Below the pieces are notes generated by a model, which was given only the letters and a program-made list of their open reading frames with translations, searched no databases and was not told the origin of the DNA. Position numbers and translations under genes: made by a program. A stretch of 64,000 nucleotides of DNA, taken from positions 11,401,501-11,465,500 of the forward strand of contig JAYKKT010000080.1 in assembly GCA_036023115.1 (NCBI GenBank). Reading direction: 5' to 3'. This document shows positions 1-13,775 of this stretch, piece after piece. Position 1 is the first letter of the stretch; every line of letters starts with the position of its first letter. Source of the stretch: Brasenia schreberi (Eukaryota; Streptophyta; Magnoliopsida; Nymphaeales; Cabombaceae).

Positions 1-1675
1 GACCACCTCGATTACCTCAACCTCAAGTAGCCAACCAAGAACGTGCTTATGCTTTAGAGGGCCAAGAGTCAGGTACCTCTCATTTGATTATCAATAATTT
101 ATTTGTTTGTGGTATGCTTGTACATGTTTTGTTTAACTCAAGTGCAACACATTGTTTTGTTTTACATACTTTTGTTAGTCATACGGTTTGGACCCGAAAT
201 CATTAGAGGGATTCTTTGTATGTTTGCTTAAAGGGGATGCTATTTTAACATATTAGATTTTACGAGATTCTTTTGTGATTATTGGTGATCATGATTTAAG
301 AACCAACTTGATTTTGTTGAAGATTTCGAATTACGATGTAGTTTTCGGTATAGATTGGTTATCTAGGAACTGTGTTGTGATTGATTTCAAGAAGCAAGAG
401 ATAACTTTCTCTATCACTCAAGAGGTTTGTATGACATTAAGTTCTAGATATTCATTGATCATAAGAGCCTAAAGAATATTTATACAACCTCATCTCAATA
501 TGCAACAAATGTGATGCCTTAAGTTCTTTGAGGATTATGATTGTGAGACTATTTATTACTCCAAGAAAACTAATATAGTTGTAGATGTCTTTAGAAGGAA
601 AGAAAATGAACCGATAGCTCATTGTTCTATCCTAGTGCGAGCAACATCCGAACTTTGGTTGACCGTACTTGTAGCATAGAGGGATCTTGAGTTAAGGATG
701 ATTATTGATAAAATTCATAGTGAAGGTTGACCCGCATATGAGATATGCGAGGATGATGATTCCTTATGATTTGAGGTACGCATATGTGTGTCTAATAATG
801 AGTTACTTCAAAAGGAGATATTAGAATCAGCGCATCGTAGTCGCTTTAGCATTTACCCTAGTAGCACAAAGATGTATAAGAACTTAAGTCGATAGTACCA
901 TTGGTCTGAAATGAAAAAGGCTATTGATAAATTTGTGACCAAATGTATGACTTTTCAGAAGGTAAAGGCAAATCACCAACGACCCGTAGGAACTTTGAGG
1001 CCATTACCTATTCCTAAGAAAAAATGACAACATATTAACATAGACTTTGTTATCGGACTTTCTCTCACCTCGTAGAAGCACGATGCTATCTCAGTAATTG
1101 TCGACAGACTTACTAAGGTTGTGCGATTTATACACATTCAAAAGAATATGGAACTATCTAAATTAGTTGCTATTTATATCGCTTAGTTTGTTAAGTTCTA
1201 TAGCATGCTAGAGATCATTACTTCGGATAGAGATCCTCAATTTACTTCTCATATATAGCATAACTTAAAAGATGCTTTATAAACGAGATTGTAATTTAGC
1301 AAACCTTTCACCCACACTGATGGGCAAACTGAACGTGCTATTCAAAATATAGAAGATATGCTTTAAGCATGTGTATTGGACAATAAAGACCAATAGGATA
1401 ACTAGTTGCACTTAATTGAATTTGCCTATAACAATAATTACTAAGCGAGTATGAGGATGTCACCTTATGAGATGCTTTTATGGGGAAAAATGTGGGACTT
1501 CACTATGTTGGGATGTACTTGGGATACAACCTAAATAGGTTTAGAGATACTTCGACAATCGTCAGATAAAATGAACTTGGTTCATCAACATATTAAAAGA
1601 GCTCAAAACCGACGAAAGAGTTATGCAGATAAGAGATGTCATAATCATGATGACAATTTCTTCAAGGGGATAAAA
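1..1675 (+). mobile_element. Ty3/gypsy retrotransposon, decayed 3' internal part
   Basis: Broken pol remnant in several frames. At about 105-180 a retropepsin-like stretch reads LFNSSATHCF where the family has a D-[ST]-G active site, so the catalytic Asp appears to be Asn. An open segment at 275-472 carries the typical protease/RT linker (FGIDWLSRNCVVIDFKKQEI). About 65 bp later the frame jumps to the end of RNase H (NIVVDVFRRKE, about 570-605), so nearly all of reverse transcriptase and RNase H is missing. Integrase follows at about 790-1480, with an HHCC-like region, a core stretch ending in SDRDPQFTS and many stops. The integrase C-terminus (1571-1660, RRKSYADKR) breaks off shortly before a purine-rich tract and the LTR. 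It is non-functional. The 5' end lies outside the window. Confidence 0.85.
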
Positions 1676-3319
1676 TGTAACGGGTTGGGTAGTGTGGATT
1701 GGATCCAGACCCGTTCGGACAGGAAATCAGTAACGCTTGGCTTGGGCGTTACTACACAACAAGACAACAATGGTAGTTCCATTGATGTCAATGTTGGACG
1801 GTTACCAGATCTGGAAGGCCTTTAAAGGGCATCCATTATGGGTAGCATCGAGACAGACTGGGCAAGCTGCGAGGATGTTGAGCAACCACCGAAATTTGGT
1901 GAGTTTCCTTCATTTCTATTTTTTTTGTTTTATGCAATTTTGTGCATAAATGCTTGCATTAATCACTGTTTTGAGCTTGGATTAACAAAGTAATATAGCA
2001 TGAAAAATTTAACGCATTAAGGCATGTAATGGATGTTGATTTGGACGATTTCCTCCATTTTCTACAACATCTTGTTTCAAAATGCCATTGTCGGAAACTG
2101 ATGCTAGGCTAGATTGGGAGAGGAACAGTAGGCGATCAATTGGGGACCACCACCGTTTCGTTCGTCACCAAAAATTAGCAAAATCGACGCTAGAAAACTA
2201 AGGGAACCGACCCGTTTTGGGCGTGTCCTGATTTTTGTGTCGTGTCGTGTCTTTGTATCATATGTCAAGGAATAGTTTTGTATCAAAACAGGCGGAAATT
2301 GGTTAGGTTTAGGTGGTCTTGAAATGAGTTTTGGTTAATAAACATGACCATGGTAGGAGTGATTTTTTGTTTAAGGTAAATTTAAATGTGCATGATTGAT
2401 AAATATTTTATTGATGTTTATTGAAATGATATTCGCAATTGTGGGTTATTTGATATGCTTTTGAAATTAAACATGTTTATAAGATTTAGTTCAACCCAAT
2501 AGTAAAGTTGCTTCACTACGAGAAGTTGGTTGATAAAGATATGATGTGTTGTACGAACATGATATTTAAATTTTGTATGGATATGGATTTAGATAGTATT
2601 GGATCTTGACATGATTTGTGAATGTGTGAATTGAAAATTGTTTTGAAATGTAATGATGTGTGAATATATGAGTTGTACTTGTATAGGTTATGTGGGGTCT
2701 CTCGAGACTTGCAGGTTCCTCGGACTATCTAGCTTAGGGCGAATACAAGTGTATTCCTAGTCACTTTGTCGTGAGAGTCGGCATGGTTACCGTCTTCAAC
2801 GGGGTTACCGAGGTCACATTTGGGAGGGTCAGGTGACTCCTATCGTAACTAATGATGTGTATATGAATGTGTCAATATGTTAGTATGAATTTAAAATCAT
2901 GATTTATAAATGAAAGTGTGATTTGTTATGAAATGATTGTGAAATTATACATGTTTTCAGTATGAATTTTGTTTAAAGATGTTTAACCTCACTATTGAGC
3001 TATGTGTAGAAGCTCACCCTATTATTTTTAGGGTTTGTCCTGAACCTAGCACTTCTAAAACGTACGGAGCAAAGTAGCAGTTGGATAGAGCTACAAATTT
3101 TATTTTAGATGGTACGATAAGTATTAGACGATTTAGAAAGTCTTGTTATTCGGGGTTATGTCTTGTGGGTCCCACACTATTTATTTAAGATAGTTATTTC
3201 ATTGAGTTAAATTAAATTATGATTGTATTTGGCTACTGCTCACGATCATGCTCGCACGAGAAGTAGCCATGTGGCATCGCTCGGGCCGGGTCATGGTCGC
3301 GACTCAAGCGGGTGTGACA
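1676..3319 (+). repeat. 3' LTR of the Ty3/gypsy element
   Basis: It starts with TGTAACGGG directly after a purine-rich tract (caagggga, 1663-1670) that follows the integrase remnant, and ends at GGGTGTGACA, so it has TG...CA termini. The length of 1644 bp fits plant gypsy LTRs. The right half (about 2985-3300) has the look common to gypsy LTR 3' regions: an 'agctcaccctatt' segment, then GC-rich sequence with 'catgctcgcacg'. Short open frames inside it are not taken as genes. No partner LTR is in the window, so the end points rest on terminal motifs and context only. Confidence 0.65.
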
Positions 3320-3540
3320 CTTAGTGTCATGGTTAGTTAGGTTTTGTGGATCAATTTAGTTTCCGGTTGGATTTGGATCTTCTATATTTTAGTTTGGTCT
3401 AGGTAGCAACGAATGGGAAGTTGCAGGGCACCGAGAGCGTTAGCTCAACGACAGGATGCTCCTAGCCCCGTTGTTCCTGGTGGAGAGTTCGACTTTCAGA
3501 TGGTGAATCTTTGTTAAGCTTCAGCCTCCTCACGAAACCG

Positions 3541-4298
3541 ACAATGAAATGGACAGTTGCCCAACGCAGTCTTCTTTGGATAAAACTCGCAACCATTAAA
3601 GCCTATTAACGAAACAAAATATGTGTAAAAGCACTTTATATATAGTGATTGTATCATATGCTCACCGTTGATGCTTTTCACTCTTGATTATTTCCTTTTT
3701 TGAGATATGAATGTAATAAAAGTGTTCATCATCAAAACCCTTAAAAAATACACTTACTTTACCCCCGTAGATGATGTGTCAGAAATAGACAAGATTTGGT
3801 TTTCATATATATACATATACTTTCTTGTCTTAATTGCTATTGTAATATATCTTATTTCATATTAGCATTTTACTTCGTGTAACTAAAAAATTGAACATTT
3901 TATTGTCAATTAGCTGGCCTGCATGATGTTAAGTTCATCAAGGTTCAATTATCTAGTTACACGAAGTAAAATGCTAATATGAAATAAGATATATTACAAT
4001 GGCAATTAAGACAAGAAAGTATATGTATATATATGAAAACGAAATCTTGTCTATTTCTGACATATCATCTACGGGGGTAAAGTAAGTGTATTTTTTAAGG
4101 GTTTTGATGATGAACACTTTTATTACATTCATATCTGAAAAAAGGAAATAATCAAGAGTGAAAAGCATCAACGGTGAGCATATGATACAATCACTATATA
4201 TAAAGTGTTTTTACACATATTTTGTTTCGTTAATAGGCTTTAATGGTTGCGAGTTTTATCCAAAGAAGACTGCGTTGGGAAACTGTCCATTTCATTGT
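3541..4298. repeat. Long foldback: 344-bp arms, 70-bp spacer
   Basis: The left arm 3541-3884 and the right arm 3955-4298 are near-identical reverse complements of equal length. I noticed only scattered single-base differences, for example near 3630, 3704 and 3778. The spacer is 3885-3954. Part of the left arm (about 3835-3890) is also present once, in the same orientation, upstream of peroxidase pseudogene P2 (about 9080-9145). The left arm is therefore the native 5' flank of the peroxidase unit and the right arm an added inverted copy. A transcript across it would form a long hairpin. A minus-strand open frame at 3974-4171 lies wholly inside the right arm and has no recognisable product. Confidence 0.92.
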
Positions 4299-4315
4299 CA
4301 ATTTTGAACCTTGAT

Positions 4316-4404
4316 AAAAATTGAACATTTTATCGTCAATTAGCTGCTTTTGACCGGGCTTGATCCTCTACGCAGCTAATTGACGATAAAATGTTCAAAT
4401 TTTT
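4316..4404. repeat. Short inverted repeat, 32-bp arms
   Basis: The left arm 4316-4347 and the right arm 4372-4404 are reverse complements apart from one extra A. The same 32-bp module occurs a third time, in left-arm orientation, inside the spacer of the large foldback (3886-3917). A further 17-bp inverted pair links 4349-4365 (spacer) with 4494-4510, the native promoter sequence of the peroxidase unit. The cluster marks repeated local inversion or duplication just upstream of P1. Confidence 0.85.
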
Positions 4405-5052
4405 AGTTATTCTCAAAAATAAATAGTTTAGTTTCTTTTTCTTTATTTAGGGATTGAGACTTGGTCACATTCTGCCTGGCTAGCGGCTTAGACGATCAAG
4501 CCCGGTCAAAGAATGCAGGCAGAGAAGGAAGGTTAACCAGATTCGTGGACGGAGTTTCTTGATTTATAACTCGGTTCTTATTAATTCCTTCTGTTGACGA
4601 CGAATACTACAGAATCGTCACTAGTTGAATTGCATAGTCACTTTTCGCGGAAAAACTTTCTTTTCATAATTTATGTGTAAAAGTGGAAGTGATTGTGAAT
4701 TGTGGACTGGAGAACCTTTTGCCGTTGACAACAAATTGTGAGCTGTCGGCGATTGCGGAAAGAAAGGAAGGGAGCCAGCTTGGGTTGGTTTCCTTGGCAA
4801 ATTAACAATAATGCCTCGAGACGTCGACCGGGCTGACTAACTTTCACTACTCGGAACGTAGGAAAAGTCAGCAAATAGCGTGGAATTAAAGGTCAAACTT
4901 ATAAAGAAGAAAGATATAGATGATATTGATCATTAATGCCTTAGGCTTCTTTCGGCTATAAATACCCGCCACCTTCATCGACCACATCACAACACCTACA
5001 CCAATCTTCACTTCTCTCTCTGCAGCTCTCTCGGTGCGTGTGTTTTGAAACC
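4405..5052 (+). promoter_or_regulatory. Promoter and 5' UTR of peroxidase P1
   Basis: A TATA box, TATAAATA at 4957-4964, lies 89 bp before the ATG, with a CT-rich leader (about 5010-5030, ctctctctctgcagctctctc). Upstream, 'aaaagtcagcaaat' (about 4862) and 'aaaggtcaaa' (about 4889) contain TTGAC cores on the minus strand, as in W-box WRKY sites. Both are kept in the flanks of P2 (about 9791 and 9838) and P3 (minus strand, about 26900-26940). This whole block is homologous among the three copies, so it is the ancestral promoter. Regulation by WRKY factors is inference. Confidence 0.6.
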
Positions 5053-6437
<1,385 letters not shown>

Positions 6438-7109
6438 GGGGGAGAGAGGAATGTAGCTACACTTTGATTTCTGGAAGAATCAAATCTAGGCATATATTAA
6501 CGATATGGTTAGCGGTTTTTTTTGTCTATGATTAAAGCAAAGGTCTTCATCATATGTCAATTGTTATTGCTCCTTAATTTCAAGTGTACCCATACTATGT
6601 GGAATTTCATGGAATCAAGCTAAGATATTAAATGAAGGCAAGAATATTTACTAAAATGATAAGACTAGAAAGCTTTAATGACCGTACCAGGTAACTGATA
6701 AAATGGTTTCTCTTTTCCTTTTCGATGTTGAATCGCATACATATCGCAAACATCGTGAACACAGGGCAATTAAAGTCGCACACGAGTAGGGGATCACTTC
6801 GTTGCATTTACATCGGGCCGGAACCTAAAAACTTAAAACTCACAAGCAAGATAAGGACATCATCTCACGAAATTCCACCGTCTTTTTCTGTTTTCCTCCC
6901 TCTTTTATACGACCACTTTCCTAAGACTTCAACGAAATTGAAGTAGTCTGTTCTTCTCTTTTTAACGACAGTTTAATATGCTAATACTAAGGAACCAGAA
7001 TTATTGAGCAACTGGCCCTTCATCCCAGATCAAAAGATTAAAATTGATGATCTACCAATGATAAGCAATCCAATCACAGATTACGGATTCAGAGATTGTT
7101 TAATCTAGG
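6438..7109 (+). other. 3' flank of P1 (duplicated in P2 and P3 units)
   Basis: No gene. It contains the P1 3' UTR and flanking DNA. Blocks such as 'gctaagatattaaa' (about 6618) and 'actagaaagcttta' (about 6663) recur downstream of P2 (11658-11715) and, inverted, of P3 (25720-25790). Homology to the P3 flank extends to about 7053 ('aattgatgatcta'), where the P3 copy is interrupted by a copia LTR. Confidence 0.75.
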
Positions 7110-7880
7110 AAAAAGTTAATAAAAAATTGGAACTATGGAGAGAAACATTAGAAAGCAAAGGCCTCCGACTTAGTAGAACAAAGACAAAATACATGGAATG
7201 TAAGTTTGATCATTTGGTTACTTTAGAGGACATAGAAATTAAAATTGGCATACATTGCATCCTCCAAAAGAAAAGTTTTAAATACCTAGTGTCAAATTTT
7301 CAGAGTGATGGAAGAATTAATGGAGATGTTACGCATAGAATTAATGCTGGCTAGTTAAAATTGAGAGGAGCATCAGGTATTCTTTGTGATAAGAAGATAC
7401 CATTAAAGTTAAAAGGTAAATATTATAGAGTAGCAATTAGGCCTGCCATGTTTTATGGTTTTGAGTGTTGGGGAGTTAATCATCAACATGCACAAAAGAT
7501 GTCTGTGACAGAAATGAAGATGTTGAGATGGATGAGTGGTCATACAAGAAAAGACCGTATACATAATGAGGTTATTAGAAACAAATTAGGAGTGGCACCA
7601 ATAGAGGATAAAATGAGAGAATATCGTTTAAGATAGTTTGGACATATAGAAAGAAGATCAAAAGAAGAACCTATAAAAAGGTATGAAAAACTAAATTTGG
7701 AAAGTGTTAAAAGAGCTAGAGGACGACCACAAAAGTGTTGGAAAGAAACAATAAAGAATGATCTAGCTTATTGTGAGTTAACTGATAACATGGCACACGA
7801 TAGGGATCTGTGGAAACAAAGAATCCATGTGGCCGACCCCGTCTAGTTTGGGAAAAGGCTTAATTGTTGTTATTGTTGTT
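7110..7880 (+). mobile_element. RTE-clade LINE, 5'-truncated 3' end
   Basis: Encodes, with stops, the C-terminal part of a reverse transcriptase typical of plant RTE elements. 7127-7354 carries the [31 protein letters not shown] block. 7361-7636 carries the [29 protein letters not shown] and [16 protein letters not shown] blocks. It ends in the family 3' signature (gccgaccccgtctagtttgggaaaaggctt) and a degenerate TTG-repeat tail at about 7862-7880. All the catalytic RT core is missing. No convincing target-site duplication was found. It lies in the 3' flank of P1. Confidence 0.9.
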
Positions 7881-8629
7881 GTATGCAATGCATCATAGAT
7901 AGCCCATGAGTTCAACCATGAATCATGCAATATATATAAAGAGAGAGACCTAACTGCATTGGTGCAATTAAAATATCTCCAATCGTCCGATAGTGTACCA
8001 TTGTACTCATGTATTTACATTTAATACATGAATACATTAAATACAAAGTGATTTTATTCTCTACTATTAATCTCTAAGATCGAACATTTGAGATGTTTTA
8101 AAAATGCATTTTACAGCTAAAACTCCCTCTATGTATCTAATAATAATGATATATACTTAATCCAATATATGCTTAAATCTCCTCGAACATCTCTATCGTT
8201 TGATCACTACAATCAACCATAGAGATTTGAAATAAAAAAGTAGATTGTATATTAAATGTGAGTACAAAAGTATAATGGTACTAACTTACTTTCTAAGATT
8301 GAAATTTCTACCACTGATAGCAAGAATCAAACCGTGGTGATGTTTGAAGAGATTTAAGCATGAATGAGTATCGAGCACAAACCTTCTTCTCTTTATATAT
8401 AAAAAGAGATATACTAATATATGCTCAATAGTTAAATCTACTCAAACATTTTCATCATTCAATCATCATAATCAACAATAAAATTTAAAATGAAAAACAA
8501 ATTATGCCATTAAGGAAAGTAAAGGATATATATTACTTTTAAAACGAAAATCTCCATTGTTGATCATGACTATTCTCTATATGTATACACACATTCCTCT
8601 CGGACAATATTAATGGACTGTTTTAGTTA
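7881..8629. other. AT-rich spacer with a possible MITE-like inverted repeat
   Basis: No gene. An imperfect inverted repeat pairs about 7991-8028 with 8247-8284 (tgtaccattgtact... / ...aagtataatggtacta), suggesting a roughly 300-bp foldback MITE remnant. About 8165-8250 and 8420-8510 look like diverged copies of one another. The evidence is weak because of AT richness. Confidence 0.35.
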
Positions 8630-9932
8630 ACTGGCTTGGGTCTGTATAGCAACAAATGGGCAGTTGCAAGACTTGATCTTTGTCTTGTGGTCAGCCCTCA
8701 AGTCACAACCGTCCTACTACCTAGATGTTTGACCATCGCAAATTTCAACTAAGGCAAGTGGATGCATGAGTTCACGATGAACTGCCAAAACAGTCGGCCA
8801 AGTTGAGGATCGCCGGCCATTTTGAAAACACGAAGTACCGCTTTGTCTAACGGTGCCTATCCATCAACCATAAATGCCTTGACAAGGTCATTCCTACCCA
8901 AATTCTTGGACTATCCAGAGCTTTACATACATAAGAATAAAAACAAGCATACGCACGTACATATGTAATTATATATATATGTATATATGTATGCATGTAT
9001 GTATGATGTATGTGTTTGTCATACACACACAGTTAAGGAAATGAATCTTTTTCCACGCTAAATGGGGTTGGCTCTGAGGTATCTTAGTTGCCATCGTACC
9101 ATATCTTATTTCATATTAGTATTTAACTTATGCGCTAACTAAATGGTTGAACCTTGATGAACATAAGTTCATTGAGTCCATTGAAAGGGGTTGTTTAACA
9201 TGGAATATTGAAATAAGCACGTTACATCAATGAACTTCTTCTTGGTCACAATTACGTTAAATCTATATGAATTAAGATCACGTCACCAAAATCCATTCCT
9301 TATAATGTATTGAATCTTCCTTTTAGGCAACATAAAGTCTAAAATATCCATCGAATAATCTTCCATGGAAAACCGTAAAAACAGTAAATTTCAGAATAAG
9401 AAGCCACTTTTTTTCTCAAAAAACAATTTTCTTTTTCTTTATTTTGTGATTGAGCCTTAGTCACAATCTGCCCAGCTGCACACTGAATCAAGCTCGGATC
9501 AAGAAATGCAGGCAGAGGAGGAAGGTTAACCAGAACGAAAACGGAGTTTCTTGATTTATGCCTTCGTTCTTATTAATTCCTTATTTTGAATTATTTGTGG
9601 CTAAAGCGCTAGTGATTGTGAACTGTGGATCAGAGGCTTTTCAATTCAAGTTGACGACAACAAATTGTGAGCTGCCTACGATTGCGGAAAGAAATAAAGC
9701 GAACCAGCTTGGGTTGGTTGCCATTACCAATCAACAATAAATGCCTGGAGACGTCGATCCTGACTAGGTTGCTGCCATGCATGTACACAACCTAACTACC
9801 CGAAACGTGGGAAAAGTCAGCAAATCGCGTGGAGTTAAAGGTCAAAATTAGAAAGTAGAGAGATATGGATGGTGTTGATCATTAATGCACTGTAGTACAT
9901 CGATCCCCCGTCTCTCTCTGAGTGTGAGAATC
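8630..9932 (+). promoter_or_regulatory. 5' flank of peroxidase pseudogene P2 (TATA segment lost)
   Basis: Homologous to the P1 flank and, inverted, to the P3 flank. The block 8780-8940 (for example 'cccaaattcttggactatcc') recurs at about 27490-27660 in reverse. Relative to P1, sequence between 'gatcattaatg' and the leader is deleted at about 9886-9905, removing the TATAAATA box and most of the leader. An open frame at 9558-9740 lies in this promoter-homologous DNA and is not a gene. Confidence 0.7.
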
Positions 9933-11463
<1,531 letters not shown>

Positions 11464-12094
11464 GCGAGAGAGGGGAATGTAGCTGCAGTATTATTTCTGG
11501 TGGAATAAAATTTAACCATATTAACGATATGTTTTTATTGGGTTCCTATGCTTAGAGGATTTTGTTGTCTATGATTAAAGAAAAGGTCTCCATGTTGCGA
11601 CACTTGGTTTTTCTCCTTTTAAGTTTACCCAGATCATGTAATTTCATGGAATCAGGCTAAGATATTAAAGGAAGGCAAGTATATTTACTAAAATGATAAG
11701 ACTAGAAAGCTTTAAGGGCCGTGCCAGGTGACTGATACAAATGACTTTTTACCTTTTCTTCTTTTGTTGAATCGCATGCATATGGCAAACATCTGCAGAA
11801 CCCATCCGAACGTGTTCACTCGGCAATTGCAGTGACACACAAGTAGCGGATCACTTCATGGTGATCCCCAAAAGTTCTGAAGCTCACAAGAAAGATGAGT
11901 ACATCTCACGAAATTTTCCAGTAAGTCTGTTTTCGGTGTTTCTCCTTCTCTTAGACCACTTTTCTAACACTCAGAAACCAATTTTAGATGGGTTGCTACT
12001 ACAAAAGACCTTGTGATTGTTTGTCACAATAACTCAATTAATATTGCTTGATGAGTTATTGATATTTTCATGTAATATCTAGAAAGGATTTCTT
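11464..12094. other. 3' flank of P2
   Basis: No gene. Homologous to the P1 and P3 3' flanks up to about 11985 ('cagaaaccaatttta'), then about 100 bp of unassigned AT-rich DNA before copia-derived sequence begins. Confidence 0.7.
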
Positions 12095-13775
12095 TGCTTC
12101 TTATGCTACATGATCATAGGGTGTTGAAGATGGACAATGATAGCTTGTCTAAAGTGGACAATGGAAACTCTCCAAGGGTTCTTTGTTTGTGGCATATGGA
12201 AAGAAGTGTTCGGGTGTTTGTACCGGACCAAGGTTTCAGCTACGTTGATGTTGTTAATATAGCTTTGAGTATGATAATCTTACCAAAGTTATGACACAAG
12301 AGACTTAGCCACATTAGCTGAGAAGTGGGACTTGATACTTTGGCCAAAAGGAATCTACTTCTCAACGTGGTTGGAAAGGGTGTGCAAGTTTAGAAAAGCA
12401 GTACTCATTGTTCTCACTAGTAAAGGCATTGCAGTCAGCTTTCAAGAGTCATCCTCCTTCTAAGAAATCGAGGTGCTTGAATTGATACAATTCAGATCTT
12501 TGTGGTCCAATGAGGATTAAAAATATTTGGTAGTACACTTTATATTGATGATTATTCAAGGAAACTTTGGGTTTATGCCTTGAAGACTAAGGACCAGGTA
12601 CTTGGTGTCTTTAAGCAATTTCTGAAGCTTCTATTGAGAGAGAAAAAAGGAAGAAATTGAAATGTGTTCGTAATGATAATGGTAGTGAATATTGTGGACC
12701 ATTTGATGAGTATTGCGCAGACGGCAACAAGTATTAGACACTAGAAGACGCCCCTAAGACTCCTCAACTTAATGGCCTGTGAAGAGGATGAATAAGACAT
12801 TAATGGAAAGAGTTTATTGTTTGCTTTAAGAAGCAAAGTTACCTGGATCTTTTTGGGGTGAGGCTTTGTATACTATTGCTTACACACATGTTATTAATTT
12901 ATCTCCTATTGTTGCTTTGCTGGTGATGTTCTGACAGGTGTGGTATGGAAAGGATGTTTCCTATGACCACTTACGTGTCTTTGGGTGTAGAGCATTTGTA
13001 CATGTGCCCAAAGATGAGAGGTCAAGTTGGATGTCAAGACTAGGGAGTGCATCTTCATTGGCTATGGTCATGATGAGTTTGGCTATAGGTTATATGATCC
13101 GAGTTGAGAAGAAGCTTGTTAAAGTCATGATGTTATTTTCATGGAGGATCAAACCATTGAAGATATTGATAAGACAAAGAAGTCGAGTCTCTCGAGTCTT
13201 GATGGTTTGGTTGATATTGATCCAAGTTCTGAGCCTCATATACTGATGTGCTGACTTTGGCAATCATGATGATGTGCATAATCATATTCGGGGTGATCAG
13301 GTTGAGGATGTTATTGATATTGTTGATGAGGTAGATGCTCTTGCTCGTGAGGTTGTTGATGAACCTGTTGTTTCACTTAGGAGGTCTTCTAGATATTTTA
13401 TTCCCTCTACCCGTTACTCATATGATAAATATGTGCTCTCACTTAACGGGAGAAACCGAGTGCTATAAAGAGGCTATGGAGAGTGAGCGGAAGGCAAAAT
13501 GGGTTGGAGCAATGAATGATGACATGAGATCTTTGCTTGACAACCATACTTTTTTTGGTCAAATTGCCTAAGGACAGAAAATTTGAAAAATCGGTGGGTT
13601 TCTGAGTTGAAGAATGATGAGAATACTTCCATTCCGAGATACAAAGCTAGATTAGTTGTCAAAGGCTCATCGAGAAAAAAAAAAGGATTGATTTTGAGGA
13701 GATATTCTCACTAGTTGTTAAAATGTCTTTCATCCAAGTTGTTCTTGGTTTGACAACTTTGATTGACTACATTTA
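12095..13775 (+). mobile_element. Ty1/copia fragment: pre-integrase, integrase, start of RT
   Basis: Degenerate pol in several frames. About 12095-12440 is the end of protease and the pre-integrase region (for example the LDTLAKRNLL-like stretch near 12330). About 12535-12790 is the integrase core (FIDDYSRKLWVYALKTKDQV, then RNDNG and a TPQLNG stretch). 12938-13120 has the YDHLRVFGCRAFVHVPKDER block. 13460-13700 holds the beginning of reverse transcriptase (KLPKDRK..., RYKARLVVKG). It stops at about 13775 without a polymerase core or LTR. It is the same family as the minus-strand element at 21270-25354 and lies in inverted orientation to it. Confidence 0.88.

Noticed and set aside
3974..4171. 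Minus-strand open frame of 65 codons
   Set aside because: Lies entirely in the right arm of the foldback, low-complexity hydrophobic peptide with no domain or conservation evidence.
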